27,017 nt of DNA from Bacillota bacterium (GCA_023424965.1 JAFADI010000190.1:1-27017); one strand, 5' to 3'; positions 14,250 to 23,436 are shown, counted from the first letter of the stretch. Notes: generated by a model not told the origin, from the letters alone. A program made the numbers and translations.

Positions 14250-15091
14250 TGTTAAAGACAAGGATAGTAAGTGCGGTAATCGGTTTGATATTGCTTGTGG
14301 CACTCATTTCTTTCGGAAACGTAGCCCTTGGGGTAGGAATACTGGTCCTGTCCGTCATGGGCATCAATGAGTTGTACAATGCGGTAAACAAAGCGGGCTA
14401 CAAACCTATTCGAATACTTGGATACATCTCATGTGTTCCCATCCTGTTTATAAGCTTCAATGGGGAATTCAACAGGATGAACAGCTACCTGGACCTGTTC
14501 AAGTCCATAAGCTATGTTTCCATCGGCATTTACGGCATAATACTCATACTGTTTTCGCTGATGATATTCATGCACGACAGGTATAACCTCAACGATATAT
14601 CCTTAACCGTCTTTGGAATTCTGTACATACCCTTTCTTTTTTCCTTTGTCGTGCTGACAAGAAATCTGGAGGATGGCCTCCTGTTCATCTGGCTGATTTT
14701 CATCGGTGCTTTTGCAACGGACACCTTTGCCTATTTTACCGGTTTGCTCTTCGGACGGCACAAGCTGCTGCCGGCCATCAGCCCCAAAAAAACCGTGGAG
14801 GGTGCAATCGGGGGTGTCCTGGGCTGTATTCTCATAACCTTTCTCTATGGGCTTTTTGTGATCCGGTATGTAGATAATATGCCCATTCACCATTTCGTCA
14901 TCATCGGCGTTTTAAACGGCATCATCTCTCAGATCGGTGATTGGGCTGCTTCTTCAATTAAACGGTATGTCAATGTGAAGGATTACGGAAAAATAATGCC
15001 CGGGCACGGGGGCGTGCTGGACAGGTTCGACAGCATCCTGTTTATCGCTCCGGTGGTGTACTTCTATATCAGCTTTATCGTTTTAAAGTGA
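14249..15091 (+). CDS. cdsA: Phosphatidate cytidylyltransferase
   Basis: A 280-residue membrane enzyme making CDP-diacylglycerol from phosphatidate and CTP, the branch point to phosphatidylglycerol and other phospholipids. Hydrophobic segments run through the protein from residues about 7-35. The signature is complete near the C-terminus: SSIKRYVNVKDYGKIMPG followed by HGGVLDRFDS, with the catalytic aspartates. I start at the ATG at 14249, which shares its A with the uppS stop codon and has GGGGGAG just upstream; a TTG one codon earlier is possible. The uppS-cdsA-dxr order is conserved in Firmicutes. Confidence 0.97.
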   Translation: MLKTRIVSAVIGLILLVALISFGNVALGVGILVLSVMGINELYNAVNKAGYKPIRILGYISCVPILFISFNGEFNRMNSYLDLFKSISYVSIGIYGIILILFSLMIFMHDRYNLNDISLTVFGILYIPFLFSFVVLTRNLEDGLLFIWLIFIGAFATDTFAYFTGLLFGRHKLLPAISPKKTVEGAIGGVLGCILITFLYGLFVIRYVDNMPIHHFVIIGVLNGIISQIGDWAASSIKRYVNVKDYGKIMPGHGGVLDRFDSILFIAPVVYFYISFIVLK

Positions 15092-15146
15092 AAACCGTGA
15101 TCAGCGGCAGCGAAAAGAATTTACGAAAGATTCGGGAGAATAATTA

Positions 15147-16295
15147 ATGGCTAAAAATATATCGATTTTGGGGTCCACAGGCTCAATCGGGGTCCAGACC
15201 CTGGACGTGGCAAGGAATCTTGACCTAAGGGTTGCCGGGCTTTCAGCCAATACCAGTATCGAGCTGCTGGAAAAGCAGGCCAGGGAATTCAGGCCCAGGG
15301 TGGTTGCCGTCAAGGATGAGGAATTGGCCTTTCAATTGGGACAAAGGCTTAAGGATACGGACATTGAAGTCTGCAGCGGCAGCGAAGGGATTATCAAGGT
15401 CGCTACCCTGGAGGAAGTGGATACGGTCGTTACTTCGGTGGTGGGAATTGCAGGCTTGGTTCCGACCATCGAGGCAATCCGGAAGGGCAAGGATATCGCC
15501 CTGGCAAACAAGGAAACGCTTGTAACCGCGGGGGCCGTCGTAATGGAAGAAGTAAAGAAGCACAAGGTAAAAATTCTTCCGGTGGACAGTGAACACTCTG
15601 CTATTTTTCAATGCTTAATGGGTAACAATAATAAAGAGGTTTCGAAGATAATTCTTACCGCCTCAGGAGGGCCTTTCAGGGGGAAGAACCGGGGGACCAT
15701 GAAAAGCGTGACTTTAAAGGAGGCATTAAAGCATCCCAACTGGAGCATGGGCAGCAAAATCACCATTGATTCCGCTACCTTGATGAACAAAGGTCTGGAG
15801 GTAATTGAAGCCAAATGGCTCTTCGGATTGGAGCTGGAGCAGATCGAAGTGATTGTGCATCCCCAGAGCATCATCCATTCCATGGTGGAATACATCGACG
15901 GTTCTGTCGTTGCACAGCTGGGATCACCGGATATGCGGATCCCCATCCAGTTTGCGCTGACGTATCCCACCCGCTTTGAAAACGGGTTTTCCAGGCTCAA
16001 TTTTCTGGAGACAGGTTCCCTGACTTTTGAGAACCCCGATTACGATGCCTTTCCATGCCTGCGGCTGGCGTTCGACGCCATGAGGGCCGGAGGCACCCTG
16101 CCGGCGGTCCTGAATGGGGCAAATGAAATTGCCGTGGGCGCATTTTTGAAACAGGAGATCGGCTTTACGGATATCGCTGACATCATAGAAAATGTAATGA
16201 AGAGACATGTTGTGAATATTCGTCCAAACCTTAACGATATAATAGAAGTAGACGAATGGGCAAGACAACAGGCGACGGAACTGATGAAGAAGTAG
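15147..16295 (+). CDS. dxr: 1-deoxy-D-xylulose 5-phosphate reductoisomerase
   Basis: A 382-residue enzyme of the MEP isoprenoid pathway. It rearranges and reduces DXP to MEP with NADPH and a divalent metal, and is the target of fosmidomycin. The NADPH fold begins with ISILGSTGSIG (residues 5-15). ALANKETLVTAG and the metal/substrate part VDSEHSAIFQCL (D147, E149) follow, then ILTASGGPFRG, the loop with HPNWSMGSKITIDSATLMNK and GLEVIEAKWLFG, and VHPQSIIHSMVEYIDGSVVAQLG. The C-terminal helical domain is complete. Its presence with ispG downstream shows that the organism uses the MEP pathway, supplying precursors to the UppS made from the same operon. Confidence 0.98.
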   Translation: MAKNISILGSTGSIGVQTLDVARNLDLRVAGLSANTSIELLEKQAREFRPRVVAVKDEELAFQLGQRLKDTDIEVCSGSEGIIKVATLEEVDTVVTSVVGIAGLVPTIEAIRKGKDIALANKETLVTAGAVVMEEVKKHKVKILPVDSEHSAIFQCLMGNNNKEVSKIILTASGGPFRGKNRGTMKSVTLKEALKHPNWSMGSKITIDSATLMNKGLEVIEAKWLFGLELEQIEVIVHPQSIIHSMVEYIDGSVVAQLGSPDMRIPIQFALTYPTRFENGFSRLNFLETGSLTFENPDYDAFPCLRLAFDAMRAGGTLPAVLNGANEIAVGAFLKQEIGFTDIADIIENVMKRHVVNIRPNLNDIIEVDEWARQQATELMKK

Positions 16296-16324
16296 GGAAA
16301 CAGGAATGACGATGGAGGTATCTT

Positions 16325-17629
16325 ATGAAGTTAATATTGGCCATACTCGCTTTTAATATTATTATCATCATTCATGAATTCGGACATTATATTGTAGCAA
16401 AATGGAACGGTATAAAGGTATATGAGTTTTCACTTTTTATCGGACCTAAAATATACAGCTTCCAGCACAGGGAAACCACCTTTTCCATCCGGATGATACC
16501 CATGCTGGCTTATGTGGCCTTCGACAAGGAAGATTCCGTGTATGAGGACCGGTCTTTGAACCAGCATTCGGTGGGGGCCCGCGCGGCTGTCATGGCTGCG
16601 GGAGCTTTATTCAACATTTTCAGTGCCGCAATTGCCTTTGCCATCATGTTTGCCATTGCGGGGTATCAAACGACGGAAATCAGCTCGGTGCAGAAGGACA
16701 CCCCCGCTTACAGCGCCGGATTTCAAAAGGGCGACAAGGTCGTCAGTTTTGACGGCAAAAGAATCTTCCAGCCCATGGAAGTCGACATGTTTATGTACAA
16801 CATATCCAAAGGGGATACGGTAGATGTGGAGGTGCTGAGGGACGGAAATCCCGTAAAGCTGACGATGGCACCCAGGATAATTCCTGAGAACAGGCCGATG
16901 ATAGGTTTTTCCGCCAAATCGTTAAATGGAGAGCCCACCAATATCATCGACACCCTGGAGCCGGGAGGACCGGCCGAGAAGGCGGGACTGAAGCCCGGGG
17001 ACATTATTGTGGGACTCAATGATGCAAGTATTACCAGCATGCAGCAGATCCTCAACTTCATGTACCAGAACCAGGGTGAATCCGTTATGGTAACGGTGTC
17101 GAGGAACGGACAGCGGCTTCAACCTGTTGAGATAACGCCCAAGAGGGGCACCAATCCCGAGATTTATTCAACGGACCTGTATTTCACCTTCAAACAGGGA
17201 AATCTCCTGGAAATCATCGGAGAATCGGTGGTCAGGACCTATTCCTTCACCAGGATCGGCCTGTACTCCTTTGCCTGGCTGGCGCAGGGGAAGGTTCCGG
17301 TTAACCAGATGACAGGGGCCGTAGGGGCGGTGGACGCCATAAATACCGCCGTGCAGCAAAGCGCCTCCATGAAGGATGCATTGATCTACCTGCTCTTCAT
17401 GTCGGCCTTGATCAGCATAGGCCTGGGTGTTACCAACCTCCTGCCCATCCCGCCGGCAGACGGCAGCAAGCTGGTGCTTCTGGCGGTGGAGGCCGTAAGG
17501 CGCAAGCCCATACCCCAGGAAAAGGAAGCCATGATCATGATGGCGGGCTTTGTGTTCATGATTGCCCTGTTTGTATTTACGCTGTATAATGACATTGCGA
17601 GGATAGTGACCCGCGTCTTCGGGGGCTAG
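16325..17629 (+). CDS. rseP: RseP/RasP-type intramembrane zinc protease with two PDZ domains
   Basis: A 434-residue site-2 protease that cleaves membrane-embedded substrates such as anti-sigma factors and signal peptide remnants. The first transmembrane helix carries the zinc motif HEFGH (H17, E18, H21). Two PDZ modules follow, at about 115-190 (PAYSAGFQKGDKVVSFDGKRI) and 205-280 (PAEKAGLKPGDIIVGLNDASI). The third metal ligand lies in the late helix motif NLLPIPPADGSKL, D379; most relatives have ALDGG here, so the second glycine is replaced by serine. The final hydrophobic segment is at about 405-425. GATGGAGG lies upstream of the ATG, 29 bases after dxr. The gene ends right at the start of a palindromic repeat element. 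The gene name follows the family; rasP or mmpA would be equally fair. Confidence 0.95.
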   Translation: MKLILAILAFNIIIIIHEFGHYIVAKWNGIKVYEFSLFIGPKIYSFQHRETTFSIRMIPMLAYVAFDKEDSVYEDRSLNQHSVGARAAVMAAGALFNIFSAAIAFAIMFAIAGYQTTEISSVQKDTPAYSAGFQKGDKVVSFDGKRIFQPMEVDMFMYNISKGDTVDVEVLRDGNPVKLTMAPRIIPENRPMIGFSAKSLNGEPTNIIDTLEPGGPAEKAGLKPGDIIVGLNDASITSMQQILNFMYQNQGESVMVTVSRNGQRLQPVEITPKRGTNPEIYSTDLYFTFKQGNLLEIIGESVVRTYSFTRIGLYSFAWLAQGKVPVNQMTGAVGAVDAINTAVQQSASMKDALIYLLFMSALISIGLGVTNLLPIPPADGSKLVLLAVEAVRRKPIPQEKEAMIMMAGFVFMIALFVFTLYNDIARIVTRVFGG

Positions 17630-17630
17630 C

Positions 17631-17755
17631 CCGAAAATGGTGATAAGCGTCACATTACGGCGTTACTGCGCTTGCTACGGTGCTCACGTATAAAGCATAC
17701 GTTCCGTGCCTCGCTGGGCTTGTGCCTTGTACTGCTCGCTTCTGACCGTTTTCAG
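17631..17755. repeat. MITE/REP-like palindromic repeat element between rseP and ispG
   Basis: A 125-base noncoding block between rseP and ispG. Its ends are imperfect inverted repeats: CCGAAAATGGT at 17631-17641 and ACCGTTTTCAG at 17745-17755, 9 of 11 matching. In the centre ACGTAT (17686-17691) and ATACGT (17697-17702) form a perfect hairpin around AAAGC, flanked by ACGG (17677-17680) and CCGT (17704-17707). It contains no ORF. Base composition and style differ from the neighbouring genes. A 13-base direct repeat, TTCTGACCGTTTT, occurs at its right end (17740-17752) and again at 17811-17823. The pattern suits a short non-autonomous mobile or REP-like repeat. Copy number cannot be judged from one window. 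Confidence 0.6.
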
Positions 17756-17858
17756 ATGTGAAGGCGTGATAAATAGTTTTCTGATGCTTTTGGAACAATG
17801 ATTGATTATATTCTGACCGTTTTTAAAGTGATTATAGATAAGTATTGAGGGTTCATCT

Positions 17859-18920
17859 ATGGATAACTATATGAAGAGAAGATTGACAACGACGATCAAG
17901 GTGGGGGATGTTCCCGTTGGGGGGGACAACCCCATTTCCGTTCAATCCATGACCAATACCGATACCAGGGATGCGAAGTCCACCATCGGGCAAATAAAAA
18001 GGCTTGAAGAGGCGGGCTGCCAGATCATCCGGGTGGCTGTGCCGGACGCGGAGGCCGCGGAAGCGGTGAGAACTATAAAGCGGAGTATTTCCATCCCCCT
18101 GGTGGCGGACATACATTTTGACTACAGGCTGGCCCTTGCCTGCATCGAAAACGGGGCGGACAAAATCAGGATAAATCCGGGCAACATCGGTGACAAAGGC
18201 AGGGTAAAGGCTGTTGCAGACGCGGCCAGGGCCAGGGGGATCCCGATACGCATCGGGGTGAATTCAGGTTCTGTGGAGAAGCACATCCTGGAAAAATACG
18301 GCGGTGTAACTCCTGCGGGAATGGTGGAGAGCGCGCTGGGACATGCCGCCATTCTTGAAGAGCTTGATTTCAGAGATATTGCCATATCCATCAAGGCCTC
18401 CGGCGTACCTATGACCATCGCCGCCTACAGGCTTTTGGCCGGGAGCTGCAGTTATCCCTTGCACATCGGAGTGACGGAAGCCGGAACCATCTACAGGGGG
18501 ACCGTCAAGTCCTGCGTGGGCCTGGGGGCCCTGCTTGCCGAAGGAATCGGCGATACCCTGAGAGTCTCCCTGACAGGGGACCCTGTGGAAGAGGTGAAGG
18601 TAGGCCTTGAGGTGCTGAAGGCCCTCGGACTTAAAAAGGGCGGCATTGAATTTGTGTCCTGTCCCACCTGCGGAAGGACCCAGGTGGATCTCATTGACAT
18701 CGCCAACAAACTGGAGGAAAAGCTGAAGAACGTGGACAAGACCATCAAGGTTGCCGTCATGGGCTGTGCGGTCAACGGGCCTGGCGAAGCCAGGGAGGCG
18801 GACATCGGAATTGCCGGGGGAAAGGGTGAGGCCCTGCTTTTCAAAAAGGGCAGCATCCTCCGCAAGGTTCCTGAAGACAGAATCATCGAAGAATTACTGG
18901 GTGAAATTGATAAAATGTAA
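17859..18920 (+). CDS. ispG: 4-hydroxy-3-methylbut-2-en-1-yl diphosphate synthase (flavodoxin)
   Basis: A 353-residue [4Fe-4S] enzyme of the MEP pathway that turns MEcPP into HMBPP, using reduced flavodoxin or ferredoxin. The N-terminal TIM-barrel starts with VQSMTNTDTRD and includes the LVADIHFDYRLAL and DKIRINPGNIG segments. The iron-sulfur cysteines are all present: CPTCGR (C268, C271) and MGCAVNGPGEA (C303). The glutamate that acts as fourth ligand lies in the same C-terminal domain. The length is typical of the short bacterial form. GAGGG precedes the ATG. It is separated from rseP by the repeat element but most likely stays in the same transcript, as no terminator was recognised. Confidence 0.98.
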   Translation: MDNYMKRRLTTTIKVGDVPVGGDNPISVQSMTNTDTRDAKSTIGQIKRLEEAGCQIIRVAVPDAEAAEAVRTIKRSISIPLVADIHFDYRLALACIENGADKIRINPGNIGDKGRVKAVADAARARGIPIRIGVNSGSVEKHILEKYGGVTPAGMVESALGHAAILEELDFRDIAISIKASGVPMTIAAYRLLAGSCSYPLHIGVTEAGTIYRGTVKSCVGLGALLAEGIGDTLRVSLTGDPVEEVKVGLEVLKALGLKKGGIEFVSCPTCGRTQVDLIDIANKLEEKLKNVDKTIKVAVMGCAVNGPGEAREADIGIAGGKGEALLFKKGSILRKVPEDRIIEELLGEIDKM

Positions 18921-18932
18921 GGGGTTGCTTCA

Positions 18933-21900
18933 ATGCAGAGCGCAGCGTTAAATGAGAAAAATTTTTTGGAGTTATTTCCTGAAGTAAAGGCAAACAGTAA
19001 GTTAAGCGAGCTTTTTAACGGAGCGAAGGTATCCAGGGTCAACATCTATTCAAAATCCCGGAGGCTTGAAATATGCATTTCTTCAACGGTTCCCATTCCT
19101 GCCGCCTCCCTGTCAAACATGGAAAACACGCTTACAAAGGTATTCAAGCTGGAAAGCGTAAATATAAAGCCCAGATTCAAGGCTGATGCCACAGTGAAAG
19201 AGATATTGACCGGTTACTGGGACAGCATCCTATACCAGGTGAATAAGAAAGTGGCCCTCAGCCGCGGCATCATGCTGGATTGCCAATGGGAGCTCAAGGA
19301 AGGAAAGCTTCTGGTCCGGTTGAAAACCCGGGGTGCGGAAATCCTTAGAACCCAGGGCTGTGACAAAATCGTCGAAGAACTGATGGCGGAATGGTTTGAA
19401 GAAAAGCTGAGGGTGGATTTTATCGATTTTGACATCAACGACGAGGTCCGGGATGAGTACCTGGCCTTCAAGGAATTCGAAGAATCCAGGCTGGTAAATG
19501 AAAGCGTGGTCGTCAGCGCAAAAAGCTCCGACGGGAAGGCCCAGGGCAAACCGAGGCAGAGTTCCCGGCAGGCGGATTACTCCTGTGTCATTCTGGGCAG
19601 GAACTTCAATGATTCCCTCATGAAAATGGCGGAAGTTACCCAGGACTCGGGCAGGGTGGCAGTTTGCGGAGATATTTTCAGGGTTGAATTCCGGGAGCTG
19701 CGAAGTGGGAAGTACTTATGCACCTTTGATGCCACCGACTATTCCAGCTCGCTGACCCTAAAGTTTTTTGTGGAAAAGAACGATGTGGAGCTGATGCAGG
19801 AGCAGGTAAAAGAGGGCATCCGGGTCAGGGTCAGGGGCGAAGCCCAGTACGACAAGTTCTCAAAAGAGCTTACCATCCTGGCCTCGGACATTCTTGAGGC
19901 CGAAAAGGAAAGCAAGCAGGATACGGCGGAGGTCAAACGGGTGGAGCTGCACCTGCATTCACAGATGAGCGCCATGGATGCCGTCACTACTGCAAAGGAG
20001 CTTGTGAAAAGGGCTGCCAAATGGGGACACAAGGCGGTGGCCATTACCGACCACGGCGTGGTTCAGGCCTTTCCCGACGCGTTCGATGCCGCAAAGAAAA
20101 ATAAAATCAAGATCATTTACGGCGTGGAGTGCTACATACTGAACGACAGCGTGCCGGTGGTCTATCACTCCAACGGCCAGTCGGTGGAAGATACCTTTGT
20201 GGTATTGGACATCGAAACCACCGGTCTCAATTCGGAAAAGGACAAAATCACCGAAATCGGTGCGGTAAAAATTACCGGCGGTAAAATAACCGGCAGGTTC
20301 AGCAGCTTTGTCAATCCCCAGGTTCCCATTCCCGGCCACATAACAAAGCTGACGGGCATCACCAACGAGATGGTTGCCGATGCGCCCACCATCGAGCCTG
20401 TGCTCCTGGAATTCATGGAGTTCATTAACGGTGCGGTGCTGGTGGCCCACAATGCCCCTTTTGATCTCGGCTTTATAAGGCATTGCGCCAGAAAAATGGG
20501 AGAGCACATAAACAATCCGGTGATTGACACGCTGACGCTGTGCAGGAAAATGTTCCCCCAGCTCAGCAGGTATAAATTAAATATCGTGGCCAACCACCTG
20601 GGGATAAAGCTGGAGAACCACCACCGGGCGGTGGACGATTCCAAGGCTACCGGTGAAATTTTCATCAAATGCCTGGAGATGCTGAAGGAAAAGGGAGTCA
20701 GGAGCATTGACGACATCGAGGCTGCCTTTGACGGTGTGGAGGATTATAAAAAGGCGGAGTCCTATCATGCGATCATCCTGGTTAAAAATACGGTGGGCCT
20801 GAAGAATCTGTACAAGATTGTATCCGAATCCCACCTCAACTATTACTATAAAAAGCCCAGGGTGCCCAAAAAGCTCCTGATGAAGTACCGGGAGGGGCTG
20901 ATCCTGGGAAGCGCCTGTGAAGCGGGAGAACTGTATTCTGCCATACTGAACAACAAAAGCGATGAGGACATAACAAATATTGTGAGGTTCTACGACTACC
21001 TGGAAATCCAGCCTTTAGGGAACAACCAGTTTCTTATAAACAATGGCAGGGTGGAAAGTCAGGAGGAATTGAAGAACATCAACCGCAAGATTGTGAAGCT
21101 GGGGGAAAAGTTCCAAAAGCCCGTGGTAGCGACCTGCGATGTCCACTTCATGGATCCGGGCGACGAAGTTTTCCGGCGCATCCTCATGGCGGGACAGGGC
21201 TTTACCGATGCGGACAACCAGGCGCCTCTCTATTTCAGGACTACGAACGAAATGCTGCAGGAATTTGAGTATCTGGGGGAGGAAAAGGCCTTTGAGGTGG
21301 TGGTGGAAAACACCAACCACATTGCCGACCTGGTGGAAGAGATCGCTCCCGTTCCCTCGGGAACCTTCCCTCCCAAGATGGAAGGCGCGGAGGAGGAAAT
21401 AAAGCGGCTGGCGGAAGACAAGGCAAAGGAGATCTACGGAGAGTCCCTGCCGGAAATCGTGGCCCAGAGGCTTGAGAAGGAGCTTAACTCCATCATTAAA
21501 AACGGCTTTGCGGTCATGTACCTCATTGCCCAGAAGCTGGTTTCCAAATCCGTAGGCGACGGCTACCTGGTTGGTTCCAGGGGTTCCGTAGGCTCCTCCT
21601 TTGTGGCCAACATGTCGGGAATCACGGAGGTTAACTCACTGCAGCCCCACTACATCTGTACAAGCTGTAAGCATTCGGAGTTCATAACGGACGGAAGCTA
21701 CGACTGCGGTTTTGACCTGCCGGACAAGGACTGCCCGGAATGCGGAAAGCCCCTGAAAAAGGACGGCTATGACATACCCTTTGAAACCTTCCTGGGCTTT
21801 GACGGCGACAAAGAGCCCGATATCGACTTGAATTTTTCTGGCGAATACCAGCCCAGGGCTCACAAGTACACGGAAGAGCTTTTTGGAGAAGGCCATGTGT

Positions 21901-23237
21901 TCAGGGCGGGAACCATCGGCTCGGTGGCTGAAAAAACTGCCTATGGCTTTGTAAAGAATTACCTCGATGAAAGAGGCCGAGTGGTGACCAATGCGGAAAT
22001 CAACCGGCTGGTAAAGGGCTGCACCGGGGTAAAGCGTACAACGGGACAGCATCCCGGAGGAATCATGATCGTACCCCAGGACAAGGAGATTTACGACTTT
22101 TCTCCCATACAGAGACCGGCGGACGATACCGAGTCCAATATCATCACCACTCATTTTGACTACCACTTCCTGCATGGAAGTATATTGAAGCTGGATATCC
22201 TGGGGCATGACGACCCCACCGTCATAAGAATGCTTGAAGACCTGACCGGGGTGGACGCTACCACCATACCCATCGGCGAGAAAAAGACCATGGGCATTTT
22301 CAGCAGTACGGAGCCTTTGGGAGTGAAGCCGGAGGACATAAACAGCGATGTGGGTACCTTTGCCATCCCTGAATTCGGTACAAAGTTCGTGCGGCAGATG
22401 CTGGTGGACACCATGCCCAAGACATTTTCCGAGCTGATAAGGATTTCCGGACTTTCTCACGGAACGGACGTATGGCTGAACAATGCCCAGGACCTGATAA
22501 GAAACAGCACCGCAAACCTTTCCCAGTGCATATGCTGCCGTGACGATATCATGATTTACCTTATGCACAAAGGGCTTCCTCCGAAGACGGCCTTCAAAAT
22601 CATGGAGGATGTCAGAAAGGGCAAAGGGGTCAAGGAAGAGTATGAACAGGTCATGAAGGAGAACAAGGTGCCGGATTGGTACATACAGTCCTGTAAAACC
22701 ATCAAATACATGTTCCCGAAAGCCCATGCGGCGGCCTATGTGATGATGGCCTTCAGAATAGCCTGGTTCAAGGTGTATTATCCCGAGGCCTTCTATGTAA
22801 CCTATTTTACCGTAAGAGCGGATGAATTTGACGCCCAGTTGATGACCCACGGACAGGACCGGGTGAAAAACGCCATAAAAGAGTATGAGCAGAAGGGAAA
22901 TAATATCACCCAGAAGGAAAAAAACGTACTCACCATCCTTGAAGTGGCAAATGAAATGTATGCGAGAGGAATCCGGTTCCTGCCGGTGGATCTTTACAAA
23001 TCCGATTCGGTAAAATTCCAGATAACCCCCGACGGAATAAGACCTCCCTTGAACGCACTGCAGGGGCTGGGTTCAGCGGCGGCCCAGAATATCGTAGAGG
23101 CGAGGAAAGAGGGAAATTTCCTTTCCATCGATGAGCTGAGGATCAGGGCAAAGATAAGCAAGGCCGTCATAGAAATATTACAGCAGCAGGGCTGCCTGCA
23201 GGGCTTACCGGAGAGCAACCAGCTGAGCTTGTTTTAA
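18933..23237 (+). CDS. polC: DNA polymerase III alpha subunit, PolC type
   Basis: A 1434-residue replicative polymerase of the Gram-positive PolC class, with a built-in proofreading exonuclease. Order of domains: N-terminal domain (1-220), OB fold (about 225-335, with RVRGEAQYDKFSKELTI), first part of the PHP domain from VELHLHSQMSAMDAV and AITDHGVVQAFPDA, then the inserted DEDDh exonuclease (VLDIETTGL with D426 and E428; VLVAHNAPFDLGF). The second PHP part follows, then the polymerase palm. The zinc-binding segment has CTSC (C909, C912) and CPECG. The catalytic aspartates D963 and D965 are in PDIDLNFSGEYQ. Full length, no frameshift. It starts 12 bases after ispG and is last in this transcription unit. 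Confidence 0.98.
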   Translation: MQSAALNEKNFLELFPEVKANSKLSELFNGAKVSRVNIYSKSRRLEICISSTVPIPAASLSNMENTLTKVFKLESVNIKPRFKADATVKEILTGYWDSILYQVNKKVALSRGIMLDCQWELKEGKLLVRLKTRGAEILRTQGCDKIVEELMAEWFEEKLRVDFIDFDINDEVRDEYLAFKEFEESRLVNESVVVSAKSSDGKAQGKPRQSSRQADYSCVILGRNFNDSLMKMAEVTQDSGRVAVCGDIFRVEFRELRSGKYLCTFDATDYSSSLTLKFFVEKNDVELMQEQVKEGIRVRVRGEAQYDKFSKELTILASDILEAEKESKQDTAEVKRVELHLHSQMSAMDAVTTAKELVKRAAKWGHKAVAITDHGVVQAFPDAFDAAKKNKIKIIYGVECYILNDSVPVVYHSNGQSVEDTFVVLDIETTGLNSEKDKITEIGAVKITGGKITGRFSSFVNPQVPIPGHITKLTGITNEMVADAPTIEPVLLEFMEFINGAVLVAHNAPFDLGFIRHCARKMGEHINNPVIDTLTLCRKMFPQLSRYKLNIVANHLGIKLENHHRAVDDSKATGEIFIKCLEMLKEKGVRSIDDIEAAFDGVEDYKKAESYHAIILVKNTVGLKNLYKIVSESHLNYYYKKPRVPKKLLMKYREGLILGSACEAGELYSAILNNKSDEDITNIVRFYDYLEIQPLGNNQFLINNGRVESQEELKNINRKIVKLGEKFQKPVVATCDVHFMDPGDEVFRRILMAGQGFTDADNQAPLYFRTTNEMLQEFEYLGEEKAFEVVVENTNHIADLVEEIAPVPSGTFPPKMEGAEEEIKRLAEDKAKEIYGESLPEIVAQRLEKELNSIIKNGFAVMYLIAQKLVSKSVGDGYLVGSRGSVGSSFVANMSGITEVNSLQPHYICTSCKHSEFITDGSYDCGFDLPDKDCPECGKPLKKDGYDIPFETFLGFDGDKEPDIDLNFSGEYQPRAHKYTEELFGEGHVFRAGTIGSVAEKTAYGFVKNYLDERGRVVTNAEINRLVKGCTGVKRTTGQHPGGIMIVPQDKEIYDFSPIQRPADDTESNIITTHFDYHFLHGSILKLDILGHDDPTVIRMLEDLTGVDATTIPIGEKKTMGIFSSTEPLGVKPEDINSDVGTFAIPEFGTKFVRQMLVDTMPKTFSELIRISGLSHGTDVWLNNAQDLIRNSTANLSQCICCRDDIMIYLMHKGLPPKTAFKIMEDVRKGKGVKEEYEQVMKENKVPDWYIQSCKTIKYMFPKAHAAAYVMMAFRIAWFKVYYPEAFYVTYFTVRADEFDAQLMTHGQDRVKNAIKEYEQKGNNITQKEKNVLTILEVANEMYARGIRFLPVDLYKSDSVKFQITPDGIRPPLNALQGLGSAAAQNIVEARKEGNFLSIDELRIRAKISKAVIEILQQQGCLQGLPESNQLSLF

Positions 23238-23272
23238 TATCCAGGAAATTATGCTTTTTAATTTTCTGGATA
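23238..23272 (+). terminator. Long inverted repeat after polC without a T-tract
   Basis: A 14-bp stem, TATCCAGGAAATTA at 23238-23251 with TAATTTTCTGGATA at 23259-23272 and one G-U, begins directly at the polC stop. The loop is TGCTTTT and no T-run follows, so it is an unusual terminator or an mRNA 3'-end stabilising structure. Confidence 0.5.
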
Positions 23273-23297
23273 TGCAAGAAAGTTTACCGGAAGGCTT

Positions 23298-23339
23298 TTG
23301 GCTGTCAAGCATTGCCCACGCATAAATTGGCGTAGCCAA
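23298..23339. other. Bulged inverted repeat between polC and rimP
   Basis: GCGTAGCCAA at 23330-23339 pairs with TTGGCT at 23298-23303 and ACGC at 23318-23321, leaving a 14-base bulge and an 8-base loop. It lies between the polC end hairpin and the rimP promoter and is not part of any ORF. No function can be assigned. Confidence 0.35.
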
Positions 23340-23373
23340 CTTTGTTTATTTGTAAAATAAAATTAATAAAATG

Positions 23374-23402
23374 TTGATAATTACAAACAATAATGTTATA
23401 AT
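23374..23402 (+). promoter_or_regulatory. Sigma-A promoter of the rimP-nusA-infB operon
   Basis: TTGATA at 23374-23379 and a perfect TATAAT at 23397-23402 are separated by exactly 17 bases in an A/T-rich region. This is the strongest-looking promoter of the window. Confidence 0.85.
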
Positions 23403-23436
23403 ACTACTGGATTAAGCCATATAGTATTTAGTGCAT

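Noticed and set aside
21636..22850. 404-codon open frame on the minus strand within polC
   Set aside because: It lies fully antisense to the conserved polymerase palm coding region, has no recognisable domain, and reflects codon bias of the plus-strand gene.
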